Shown here: piece by piece, positions 18,801 to 26,281 of the stretch
Layout: each line of letters starts with the position of its first letter
Position numbering within the stretch: the stretch's first letter is position 1
Origin: Vallitalea longa
GTDB lineage: Bacteria; Bacillota; Clostridia; Lachnospirales; Vallitaleaceae
DNA length: 64,000 nucleotides
Assembly: GCF_027923465.1 (NCBI RefSeq)
Contig: NZ_BRLB01000012.1
Location: forward strand, 62,001 to 126,000
Direction: 5' to 3'
The notes under the pieces: generated by a model
Database searches by the model: none
Told to the model about the DNA's origin: nothing
What the model saw: the letters and a program-made list of their open reading frames with translations, nothing else
Translations under genes and position numbers: made by a program

Positions 18801-19629
18801 AAAACCTATCAAATTCGCTGACGAACCAAAAGAATTCAAAAAGTCATTTCAAGCTTCCGATTCAGGAAATAGTTTTATTGGAATTAAGTGCGTTGTTGGA
18901 AATTCCAAAGATTTTGTATTAGATAATCTTGTAATAAGAGAAATAGATTATCTGCCAGCTGAGCCAACAGAGATAACACCAGTTGATCTTAGTAAGGTTG
19001 CACAATCCAATATGACTGCAACAGCAACAAGTGAAGAAGGTTGGGAACCAGCATGTAATGCTATTGATGGAGATATAGGAACTCTATGGCATACAAAATG
19101 GGATCTATCAGATCCTCTTCCACAAGCAATTACACTAAATCTTAATGATAATTATATGATTGATAAAGTAGAAGTACAGCCAAGGAGTAGCCAATTAAAT
19201 GGAATTATATCTCAATATAGATTATATGTATCTGATGATGGAGTGGATTACACTAAAATAGCAGAAGGTAATTGGGAGGTTAATGCTAACAAGAAATCGG
19301 TAAGTTTTGACCCAACAAGTGCTAGATATGTTAAGCTTGAAGCTCTTGAAGGTCATGGCGGATGGGCAAGTATTGCTGAAATAGAAGTGTATAGAGAAGA
19401 AGTTACTATTATAGAAGCAGACCCAATAGCTATAGAAACTAACGTAGGTTATACGCCAGTACTTCCAGCAGAATTACCAACTAAGTTAAGTGATGATAGT
19501 GTAATGGATTTACCTATTGCATGGGAGGGTATTGAAAGAGAAAATTACTTACAAGTAGGAACTTTCCAAGTAAAAGGTTATGTTAATGGATTTGAGGTTA
19601 TAGTTATTGCTACAGTAACTGTAAAATAG
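15874..19629 (+). CDS. Secreted endo-alpha-N-acetylgalactosaminidase (GH101) with CBM32
   Basis: A 1251-residue exported enzyme. The signal peptide is residues 1 to about 33, ending SIQVSAQE. After an N-terminal beta-sandwich comes the GH101 barrel: RIPFNFASQATNPF near residue 315, YADAW with the likely nucleophile Asp470, TTEF with the likely acid/base Glu496, then IARFIRNHQKDTW and DYEGWQGHKN. The Asp-Glu spacing is 26, against about 32 in the characterised pneumococcal enzyme, because the loop between them is shorter. Two carbohydrate-binding-like modules follow, then an F5/8C (CBM32) domain from about residue 1035 and a C-terminal bacterial Ig-like domain. No LPXTG or S-layer anchor is visible. 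It cleaves the intact core-1 disaccharide from serine/threonine of mucins. Confidence 0.93.
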   Translation: MRKKSKFRGVQVVILSFVFMSLQVFGSIQVSAQEITNNDEQQHSYTNGVEDIDSNLTTISSTRMTVFVDMNFPRIEKYQMATGEIMYGQEETLDSIKINGTMYHPEVGFNKSDDNEAEYVLDIADIDVSITAKLEVVDNKLFFDITNIDENGDTLVNDIEIPNHSLLSVHSNQKGAAFAGSRMYTAVDGSGDIFTSLENDSSIDNAPVNYMYAILNTDELAATIWTNAIPDYSIDTDNDRIYKQSVRKDDYYVTSLWSTSWLYRPEKIDDTEPLPSAKVVITGNINNDDSVDWQDAAVAFREIMNNPQGSEMVPNLLIHRIPFNFASQATNPFLKTLDETKRLYLATDGLGQFVELKGYQSEGHDSAHPDYAGHIGIRQGGAEDMNTLVDKGHKYNGFFGVHISATGAHPEAYAFDNELVNLDKRGWDWLDASFDFDKPTMRREATTDNRLNRFKALKEEVPNLDFIYADAWYENGWNGRRLAREVNSLGWAMTTEFPNTLEEDSIWYHWAVEYNYGGKNIKGFNSQIARFIRNHQKDTWIARNELLGGAEVADYEGWQGHKNFDEAIRMVFETNMPTKFLQHFQIMKWDDDTINLTNNVSVSNKTGNKVITKDGIKVLEGDKYLLPWEPKTEDKLYHYNKLGGTSAWTLPLSYQELDTVKLYKLTDQGKQFIEDLQVVDGVVTITAEASTPYVVYKEEVDITEDVNFGEGTLINDPGFNNGNLDSYTVTGEGVSVERNYNSQYELVVDGGNGATISQEITGLSEGTYAASVYVEVKGNRRASIGAITTDGTDVSNYTDSSIAQNYISADSKNNTNMQRMRVLFDVPAGDDSATIYVKVDEGIDTVVFDDLRIVKTERVTKADDVYFAEDFENIVQGIYPFVKGAAGGTNDPRTHLSELHAPYTQKGWNGKEIDDVIDGIWSLKAHKESTGLVYQTIPQNLRFIEGQCYEVTFQYEANADDAYEFVIGDGTEEVYRKPIKFADEPKEFKKSFQASDSGNSFIGIKCVVGNSKDFVLDNLVIREIDYLPAEPTEITPVDLSKVAQSNMTATATSEEGWEPACNAIDGDIGTLWHTKWDLSDPLPQAITLNLNDNYMIDKVEVQPRSSQLNGIISQYRLYVSDDGVDYTKIAEGNWEVNANKKSVSFDPTSARYVKLEALEGHGGWASIAEIEVYREEVTIIEADPIAIETNVGYTPVLPAELPTKLSDDSVMDLPIAWEGIERENYLQVGTFQVKGYVNGFEVIVIATVTVK

Positions 19630-19680
19630 ATACGTAGTTTATAGATAAGACAGTTAAATTTTCCGAAGTTATTTTAATGA

Positions 19681-19723
19681 AATAAACATGTAGATATATT
19701 ATATATTCACATGTTTATTTTTT
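19681..19723 (+). terminator. Rho-independent terminator after the GH101 gene
   Basis: AATAAACATGT (19681-19691) pairs perfectly with ACATGTTTATT (19709-19719), followed by Ts. It closes the glycan module. Confidence 0.85.
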
Positions 19724-19883
19724 GTCTTATTAAAACATATTAAATTTATGTAAAATAGTTGTTTTAATGAATTTCTAATCTTGTTCTCCAAATTCCAATG
19801 CTACTATTCTTGACTTACATTTAGATAATATTTATAATGGAAAAGCATAGTGTTTAAATAGCGTTAATTAGGAAGGTGCAAGA

Positions 19884-20645
19884 ATGTCAAGTTATAATAC
19901 ATTTGCTATGGTTTACGATAGATATATGGATAATGTGCCCTATGATGATTGGGTGGATTATATATTGCGAATTATTGAGAAATATTATTATAAAAAACCT
20001 AAATTGGTTCTTGATCTAGGTTGTGGAACAGGTAATGTTACACAATTATTAGCAGATAAAGGTATAGATATGATAGGAGTAGATAATTCAAGTGACATGT
20101 TGAGTGTGGCTAAAGAAAAAGCTAGACAAAACAATAGTGATATACTTTATCTACTACAGGATATGAGAGAATTTGAATTATATGGTACAGTTGATTGTAT
20201 TATAAGTATTTGCGATAGTATTAATTATATCGTAGACGAAGATGATCTGTTGAAAGTTTTTAAGCTTGCAAATAATTATTTAGACCCTAAGGGTTTATTT
20301 ATTTTCGATTTAAATACTTATTACAAATATAATAATGTTTTAAGTGATAATACATTTGCTGAAACTAGTGAAGATAGTGCTTATATATGGGACAACTATT
20401 ATTATGAAGAAGATGAGATTAATGAATATGACTTAACCTTATTTATAAAAGATGAAAACAATCATTATAATAGATACACTGAAACCCATTATCAAAAAAT
20501 GTATGATTTGGATAAGGTAAAACAGTTAATAATAAAATCAGGACTTGAATATATTAATTGTTTTGATGCTTTTACTTTAGAGTTACCAACGCATACTAGC
20601 GAAAGAGTATATTTTATAGCTAGAGAACAAGGAAAACAAACATAA
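19884..20645 (+). CDS. Class I SAM-dependent methyltransferase
   Basis: A 253-residue protein. It has the SAM-binding motif I VLDLGCGTGNVTQLL near residues 41-55, an acidic motif II (MIGVDNSSDML) and an IISICDSINYIVDE motif IV region. The C-terminal part, with YTETHYQKMYDLDKVKQL, resembles YqeM-like enzymes of Firmicutes, but the substrate is unknown. It is followed by hslO after 12 bases, so the two are likely co-transcribed. Confidence 0.87.
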   Translation: MSSYNTFAMVYDRYMDNVPYDDWVDYILRIIEKYYYKKPKLVLDLGCGTGNVTQLLADKGIDMIGVDNSSDMLSVAKEKARQNNSDILYLLQDMREFELYGTVDCIISICDSINYIVDEDDLLKVFKLANNYLDPKGLFIFDLNTYYKYNNVLSDNTFAETSEDSAYIWDNYYYEEDEINEYDLTLFIKDENNHYNRYTETHYQKMYDLDKVKQLIIKSGLEYINCFDAFTLELPTHTSERVYFIAREQGKQT

Positions 20646-20657
20646 AAGGAGTTTAAT

Positions 20658-21539
20658 ATGAAAGATTATATTGTTAGAGCTACAGCTTGTGATAATCAAA
20701 TAAGAGCATTTGCAGCAGTTACGACAAATATGGTTGAAATGGCAAGAGATAAACATAATACTTCGCCAGTAGTATCAGCTGCATTAGGAAGGCTTATGAC
20801 AGCTGCATCAATGATGGGTAGTATGTTAAAAAATGATAATGACCTTATTACTCTTCAAATACGTGGAGATGGACCAATAAAGGGTTTGGTAGTTACATCA
20901 GATGCAAATGCCAATGTAAAAGGTTATCCTTATGATCCAATTGTTGATCTACCATTAAAAGAAAATGGAAAACTTGATGTTTCAAAAGCTCTAGGAAACG
21001 GGATTTTGAATATCATAAAGGACATTGGACTAAAAGATCCATATGTGGGACAAACACATTTAGTATCAGGAGAAATTGCGGAAGATTTGACTTATTATTT
21101 TGCAACTTCCGAACAGGTGCCATCAGCGGTGGGACTTGGTGTACTGGTAGATAGAGATTATAGTATAAAGCATAGTGGAGGATTCATTATTCAGCTTCTT
21201 CCAAATGCAGATGAAGAAGTAATTAATAAACTTGAAGAGAGAATAAGCAAAATGCCGTCTATAACTGAATTGATGAGCGAAGGAAAAACACCTGAACAAG
21301 TAATAAATATGTTATTGGAAGGTATGGAGCCAAAAATTCTAGAGACAAAACCTACTAGGTTTTTCTGTAATTGTACTAAAGAGAGAGTAGAGAAAGCTCT
21401 AATTAGTATTGGTAGCAAAGATATTAACGAAATGATTGATGAGGGTAAGACAATAGAATTGAATTGTCATTTCTGTAATAAAAAATATTATTTTACAGTA
21501 GATGAATTAAAATCTCTATTAAAGTATGCTAGAAGCTAA
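20658..21539 (+). CDS. hslO: Redox-regulated chaperone Hsp33
   Basis: A 293-residue protein starting MKDYIVRATACDNQIRAFA, typical of Hsp33. The C-terminal zinc switch is intact: FFCNC (CxC) near residue 236 and CHFC (CxxC) near residue 270. Oxidation of these four cysteines releases zinc and unfolds the linker, turning the protein into a holdase that protects unfolding proteins during oxidative stress. It lies in a small group with a methyltransferase and a DUF218 protein, upstream of a hemerythrin gene, which also handles oxygen. Confidence 0.96.
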   Translation: MKDYIVRATACDNQIRAFAAVTTNMVEMARDKHNTSPVVSAALGRLMTAASMMGSMLKNDNDLITLQIRGDGPIKGLVVTSDANANVKGYPYDPIVDLPLKENGKLDVSKALGNGILNIIKDIGLKDPYVGQTHLVSGEIAEDLTYYFATSEQVPSAVGLGVLVDRDYSIKHSGGFIIQLLPNADEEVINKLEERISKMPSITELMSEGKTPEQVINMLLEGMEPKILETKPTRFFCNCTKERVEKALISIGSKDINEMIDEGKTIELNCHFCNKKYYFTVDELKSLLKYARS

Positions 21540-21586
21540 CTTATAATGTTGATGGGGATGAAATGATTAATAAGGAGGGAGAACCA

Positions 21587-22333
21587 ATGGGTATATTAGC
21601 TGCTTTTTCGTTGCTGCTAGGGTGTTTTAGTATATTATACTTTTTATATTTGACTGCTTATAATGCTGGTGCTGGGTTTTCATTTTTTTGGATATTAGTT
21701 TGTGTAATATGTTTCATACTTCATTTTATATTCAAGAACTATGATACCGTTAAGTTAAATGTTCCAAAAGTAATTAGGGTAGCGGTATTTCTATTTATTA
21801 TTATTTTACTGGTAGTGTTTTTGATATTTGAATCTTTTATCGTAAGAGATAGTATGAGAAAGGAAAGCTATGAAGAAACAGATTATGCTATAGTACTAGG
21901 TGCTGCTGTTAGAGGTACAACGGTTTCGCTTACTCTGTCCAATAGGCTTGAAGCGGCGTATGAGTATATTAAAGGCAATAATTGCAAGGTGATATTATCT
22001 GGAGGTCAAGGACCAAGTGAAGATATAACTGAAGCAGAAGCTATGAAGAGATATCTTATAGATAAGGGTATTGATGAAGATAGGTTAATCAAGGAAGACC
22101 AATCGTCAAGTACACAGGAAAATCTCAAATATAGTTTTGATATTATCAATAATGAAAAAGATAATGCTTCTATAACAATAATAACAAGTAATTACCACGT
22201 TTATAGAGCCAAAAAGATTGCAGAAAAATATTTTAATGATGTACAAGGAGTTCCAGCAAAAACTTTATTACCAATAATTCCACACTATTATGTCAGAGAA
22301 TTTTTTGCTGTAATAAAAGATACAGTATTCTAA
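21587..22333 (+). CDS. YdcF/SanA/ElyC-family membrane protein (DUF218)
   Basis: About 248 residues. The ATG at 21587 is chosen because AAGGAGG at 21572-21578 sits 8 bases before it; an ATG 24 bases earlier lacks a site. Three hydrophobic helices come first, then the DUF218 domain: DYAIVLGAAVRG near residue 100, a VILSGGQGPSEDITEAEAM motif, and SSSTQENLKYS and SNYHVYRAKKIA further on. Members of this family are linked to envelope polysaccharide or peptidoglycan metabolism in other bacteria; the reaction here is unknown. Confidence 0.82.
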   Translation: MGILAAFSLLLGCFSILYFLYLTAYNAGAGFSFFWILVCVICFILHFIFKNYDTVKLNVPKVIRVAVFLFIIILLVVFLIFESFIVRDSMRKESYEETDYAIVLGAAVRGTTVSLTLSNRLEAAYEYIKGNNCKVILSGGQGPSEDITEAEAMKRYLIDKGIDEDRLIKEDQSSSTQENLKYSFDIINNEKDNASITIITSNYHVYRAKKIAEKYFNDVQGVPAKTLLPIIPHYYVREFFAVIKDTVF

Positions 22334-22457
22334 TTAATTTTATTGTTTTTCAAGCTAAAAGATATTGAAATTGATATGTTGAAATCTGGGATAAAAAAAG
22401 CTGAAGAAGAATAACGTCAATTTTTCTAAGGATTTTGATATTTAGTCTACTTTATTG

Positions 22458-22485
22458 TTGACAAACTATTAGTGAATGATATAAT
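22458..22485 (+). promoter_or_regulatory. Promoter of the threonine T-box operon
   Basis: TTGACA (22458-22463), a 16-base spacer, TATAAT (22480-22485). Transcription should start near 22492, just ahead of the T-box leader. Confidence 0.75.
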
Positions 22486-22499
22486 TATATCAACAAACT

Positions 22500-22736
22500 T
22501 TTTAAACACTGTGAAGAGATGAGTAGGATGGGAAAGTATACAGAGAGAAAGCCATATGTTGAGAGGCTTTTATATGGAAGCATTTGAAGACTACCTCTGA
22601 GTGGCTCTAATTAAGTCCGTTGATTACGTTATAATCATATATAAGTGGTTTCTTGAAACAATAAGGGTGGAACCGCGGGAATAGTATATAATCTCGTCCC
22701 TTACTACAATAAGTGTAGTAAGGAGGCGAGTTTTTT
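22500..22736 (+). ncRNA. T-box leader, threonine-specific
   Basis: The antiterminator motif AGGGTGGAACCGCGG (22664-22678) is exact. The terminator is a long stem with one bulged A: CTCGTCCCTTACTAC against GTAGTAAGGAGGCGAG, then T6 (22693-22736). Stem I contains the AGAGAG element, and the specifier region reads GAAGACTACC, giving ACT at 22590-22592 (or the adjacent ACC), both threonine codons. Uncharged tRNA-Thr would stabilise the antiterminator. The gene immediately downstream is a hemerythrin, with thrS second. Confidence 0.93.
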
Positions 22737-22858
22737 ATATTATAAGTGAATATATATTAGAAGCATATGACAGTCCATATGTGGATAGTGTTTATTCTTA
22801 GAATCAAATTAAAGACAGCTCAGTATTTTGACACAATAAGAATATGGAGGTGTTATTG

Positions 22859-23254
22859 ATGTTAGAATGGAAAGATAACTACAATCTAGGGATTGAAGAA
22901 ATCGATAATCAGCACAGACATTTATTTGAAATAGCTGATAAGGTTAGTGAACTCACGAAGGATATCCGTGAAGGAATAGATTGTTACGATGAGTTTATGG
23001 AAATACTTAATGAATTGGTGGACTACACGGTATATCATTTTGATTACGAAGAAATATACATGCAGAATAATGGATATGACAAGGATGATTTTCTGGTACA
23101 TCAGGTGGAACACAAAATGTTTGTTAAGAAACTGGAAAAATTCAAAGAAACTGATTTTGATGAGAATCAATACGAGTATATTAATAACATGTTGACTTTT
23201 TTGGTTGACTGGATAGTACATCATATCATTGATGTAGATTCTAAATACGCTTAA
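22859..23254 (+). CDS. Bacteriohemerythrin
   Basis: A 131-residue single-domain hemerythrin. The ATG at 22859 follows a GGAGGTG site with good spacing; an ATG 15 bases upstream overlaps that site. Di-iron ligands are visible in order: the histidine of NQHRHLFE, then YHFDYEE, HQVEHKMF and VHHIIDVD. The helical bundle binds oxygen reversibly, and in anaerobes it is used for oxygen sensing, scavenging or delivery. Its position between the threonine T-box and thrS, 25 bases ahead of thrS and with no convincing promoter of its own, suggests it is expressed with the synthetase. Confidence 0.92.
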   Translation: MLEWKDNYNLGIEEIDNQHRHLFEIADKVSELTKDIREGIDCYDEFMEILNELVDYTVYHFDYEEIYMQNNGYDKDDFLVHQVEHKMFVKKLEKFKETDFDENQYEYINNMLTFLVDWIVHHIIDVDSKYA

Positions 23255-23278
23255 ATCGATTAGAGAGGAGAAATGGTA

Positions 23279-25198
23279 ATGATTATTACTTTGAAAGATG
23301 GTTCAAAAAAAGAATATGAAAATGGAATGTCAGTTATTGACATAGCCAATGATATTAGTGCAGGTCTTGCAAGAGTAGCTTGTGCAGGAGAAGTAGATGG
23401 AGAGGTTGTAGACCTTAGATATGTAATAGATAAAGATGTTGACCTCAATATATTGACATTCAACGATGACGCAGGTAAAAGTGCTTTTAGACATACAACA
23501 GCACATATCCTATCACAAGCTGTAAAAAGACTTTTCCCAGAAGTTAAATTAGCGATAGGTCCATCAATCGAAAATGGATACTACTATGACTTTGACAAGG
23601 AAACACCTTTTACAAATGAAGATCTGGAAGCAATTGAGAAAGAAATGAAAAAAATAGCTAAAGAGAATCTTCAAATTAAAAGATTTGAATTGCCTAGAGA
23701 AGAAGCAATTAAGTTCATGAAAGAAAAAGGCGAAGATTACAAAGTGGAACTTATTGAAGATTTAGATAAAGATGCTGTAATATCTTTCTATGAACAAGGA
23801 GAATTTGTAGACCTTTGTGCTGGACCTCACCTTATGACTACAAAACCTGTAAAGGCTTTTAAATTATTATCTGTAGCAGGAGCTTACTGGCGTGGTGATG
23901 AAAAAAACAAAATGTTATCTAGAATATATGGTACTTCTTTCAATAAAAAGGCTGAACTTGATGAATATATTCAAAAGCTAGAGGAAGCTAAGAAAAGAGA
24001 CCATAGAAAATTAGGAAAAGAGCTTGAATTATTTGCTATGTTCGATGATGGACCTGGTTTCCCATTCTTCTTACCAAAAGGAATGGTACTTAGAAATACA
24101 TTAATCGATTATTGGAGAGAAGTTCATAACAGAGCAGGTTATGAGGAAATATCAACACCTATTATCTTAAATAGAGATTTATGGATTCGTTCGGGACATT
24201 GGGATCATTATAGAGAAAACATGTATACTACTGAGATAGATGAGCAAGTTTTTGCTGTAAAACCTATGAACTGTCCAGGAGGTATGTTGGTTTATAAGAA
24301 TAAGATGCACTCTTACAGAGATCTACCACTAAGAATTGGTGAGTTAGGACTTGTTCATAGACATGAAATGTCTGGAGCATTACATGGCCTTATGCGTGTT
24401 AGAAACTTCACACAAGATGATGCTCATATATTTATGTTACCTGAGCAGATAAAAGATGAAATCCTTGGAGTTATCAATTTGATAGACGAAGTCTACAAAG
24501 TATTTGGATTCAAATACCATATGGAGTTATCCACTAGACCAGAAGATAGCATGGGTAAAGATGAAGATTGGGAAATGGCTACTGAGGCACTAAGACAGGC
24601 GCTTGATGAAAACGGTCTTGACTATGTTGTTAATGAAGGTGATGGAGCATTCTATGGTCCTAAGATCGATTTCCATCTTGAAGACTGTATAGGAAGAACA
24701 TGGCAGTGTGGAACAATCCAGCTTGACTTCCAATTACCAGAAAGATTTGACTTAGAATATACTGGAAAAGATGGAGAAAAACATCGTCCTGTAATGATTC
24801 ATAGAGTTGTTCTTGGAAGTATTGAAAGATTTATCGGTATATTGATTGAGCAATTCGCAGGGGCTTTCCCAACATGGATTGCACCAGTTCAAGTAAAAGT
24901 ATTACCAATCTCTGATAAATATAATGAATATGCAAGTGAAGTTGTAGACAGATTGAAAGCTGAAGGAATCAGAGTAGAATTTGACCAAAGAGCTGAAAAA
25001 ATCGGTTACAAGATTAGAGAAGGAAGAATGGAAAGAGTTCCTTATCTTCTTATAGTTGGTCAAAAAGAGCAAGATGAAAACAAAGTCGCAGTTAGAAGTA
25101 GAGCTAAAGGCGATGAAGGAGCAGTTTCTATAGATGAATTCATAGGTAGAATCGAAAAAGAGATTGAAAGTAAAGAAATTGTAGAAGTTGAAAATTAA
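23279..25198 (+). CDS. thrS: Threonine--tRNA ligase
   Basis: A 639-residue cytoplasmic synthetase that charges tRNA-Thr. The ATG at 23279 is preferred because GGAG ends 8 bases before it; the ATG at 23273 would leave only 2. All domains are present: N-terminal TGS (ITLKDGSKKEYENG), the SAD editing domain with HTTAHILSQA near residue 70 and the cysteine of DLCAGPH, the class II core (motif 2 LVHRHEMSGALHGLMRVR, the zinc ligand in NCPGGM, motif 3 VLGSIERFIGILIEQ) and the C-terminal anticodon-binding domain. Length is normal. It is controlled by the upstream T-box. Confidence 0.98.
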   Translation: MIITLKDGSKKEYENGMSVIDIANDISAGLARVACAGEVDGEVVDLRYVIDKDVDLNILTFNDDAGKSAFRHTTAHILSQAVKRLFPEVKLAIGPSIENGYYYDFDKETPFTNEDLEAIEKEMKKIAKENLQIKRFELPREEAIKFMKEKGEDYKVELIEDLDKDAVISFYEQGEFVDLCAGPHLMTTKPVKAFKLLSVAGAYWRGDEKNKMLSRIYGTSFNKKAELDEYIQKLEEAKKRDHRKLGKELELFAMFDDGPGFPFFLPKGMVLRNTLIDYWREVHNRAGYEEISTPIILNRDLWIRSGHWDHYRENMYTTEIDEQVFAVKPMNCPGGMLVYKNKMHSYRDLPLRIGELGLVHRHEMSGALHGLMRVRNFTQDDAHIFMLPEQIKDEILGVINLIDEVYKVFGFKYHMELSTRPEDSMGKDEDWEMATEALRQALDENGLDYVVNEGDGAFYGPKIDFHLEDCIGRTWQCGTIQLDFQLPERFDLEYTGKDGEKHRPVMIHRVVLGSIERFIGILIEQFAGAFPTWIAPVQVKVLPISDKYNEYASEVVDRLKAEGIRVEFDQRAEKIGYKIREGRMERVPYLLIVGQKEQDENKVAVRSRAKGDEGAVSIDEFIGRIEKEIESKEIVEVEN

Positions 25199-25239
25199 TA
25201 AAGAGGTATGCGTAAAATTTTGTGATTTTACATTGAAAC

Positions 25240-25268
25240 GGATGGTAGAAATACTGTCCTTTTTTTTT
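25240..25268 (+). terminator. Rho-independent terminator after thrS
   Basis: GGATGGTA (25240-25247), GAAA loop, TACTGTCC (25252-25259), then a run of nine Ts. The stem includes two G-T pairs. Confidence 0.82.
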
Positions 25269-25342
25269 GTTTTGTAAAAGTGCTGACCTTTTTATGCTTG
25301 TAGAATTGGTCTTAATACATCATGTTAAAAAATAATAGATAA

Positions 25343-25419
25343 AATGTTATATAGTAGTTGACTTAATGTTGGATAATGTGGTAAAATGTAAACAACAGTT
25401 AAGAAATGTGAGAAAATGT
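25343..25419 (+). promoter_or_regulatory. Promoter with helically phased AATGT repeats (putative DeoR operator)
   Basis: A promoter-like pair TTGACT (25358-25363) and TAAAAT (25382-25387), spacer 18, lies within repeats of AATGT beginning at 25343, 25365, 25375, 25385, 25405 and 25415. Five of the six are spaced by exactly 10 or 20 bases, one helical turn. The array covers both promoter hexamers and the start region ahead of the DeoR-type gene, so it is a good candidate for its own operator. Confidence 0.6.
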
Positions 25420-25497
25420 GGTTTAACTTTATTGCTAAGATTATTATGCTATAGATGAAAAATTTGTGGATTATGATATATCAAAAGGAGATGCAAA

Positions 25498-26265
25498 ATG
25501 TTAGCTATAGATAGATTGAAAAAAATCGAAGAATTGCTTAAAGAAAACGGAAGTATTGTTATAAGCCAGTTAAGTGATTTGTTAGATGTATCAGAAGAAA
25601 CAATAAGAAGAGATCTAGAAAAACTGAGTAAAACTATGAAATTTAAGCGTGTTCGTGGTGGAGCTTATCTATATGAATCATCGGATACTGAAGTACCTGT
25701 TAAGATAAGAGAGCGAATTTACATAAAAGAAAAGCAAATTATTGGTGTCAAGAGCGTCAGCTTTATAGATGATGGAGACACTATTATGCTTGATAGTAGT
25801 ACTACAGCTCTTTATATAGCAAAAAACTTAAACTTAAGCAAGAAAAAAGTGACGGTAATAACTAATTCTATCAAAATAACAAATGAATTGGCCGATAATT
25901 CGTTAATAAAAATTATTTGTTTAGGAGGTACACTAAGAAGAAGAACTAAATCTTATGTAGGTTATATGACTACAGATAGTCTAATGAACCTTTCAGCAGA
26001 TAAAGCTTTTGTTAGTTGTTCTTCAATAGATTTGTTTTTCGGTGTGACAGATAATCATAATTTAGAAGCTAGAGTTAGAAAAGGAATGTTGACCAATTCA
26101 GTTAAAAAATTTCTTGTAGTGGATTATACAAAGTTTGAAAAACCAGCAGTTAACAAAATATGCAACATAAAAGATTTAGATGTAATAATTGTTGATAGAC
26201 AACTGTCTGATGAGAATCTTGAAATTCTAAAAAAACATAAAATAGAAGTCGTATGTTGCGAATAA
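25498..26265 (+). CDS. DeoR-family transcriptional repressor
   Basis: A 255-residue regulator. The N-terminal winged helix-turn-helix has the DeoR pattern: RLKKIEELLKENGSIVISQLS, then VSEETIRRDLEKL, ending in KRVRGGAYL. The C-terminal ISOCOT-like sensor contains DDGDTIMLDSSTTALYIAKNL and VITNSIKITNEL, a fold that normally binds a phosphorylated sugar. It is the first gene of the shunt cluster, 16 bases before the alcohol dehydrogenase. A methylthioribose-phosphate or deoxyribulose-phosphate intermediate is the likely inducer (inference). Confidence 0.9.
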   Translation: MLAIDRLKKIEELLKENGSIVISQLSDLLDVSEETIRRDLEKLSKTMKFKRVRGGAYLYESSDTEVPVKIRERIYIKEKQIIGVKSVSFIDDGDTIMLDSSTTALYIAKNLNLSKKKVTVITNSIKITNELADNSLIKIICLGGTLRRRTKSYVGYMTTDSLMNLSADKAFVSCSSIDLFFGVTDNHNLEARVRKGMLTNSVKKFLVVDYTKFEKPAVNKICNIKDLDVIIVDRQLSDENLEILKKHKIEVVCCE

Positions 26266-26281
26266 CTAAGGAGTGAAATAC

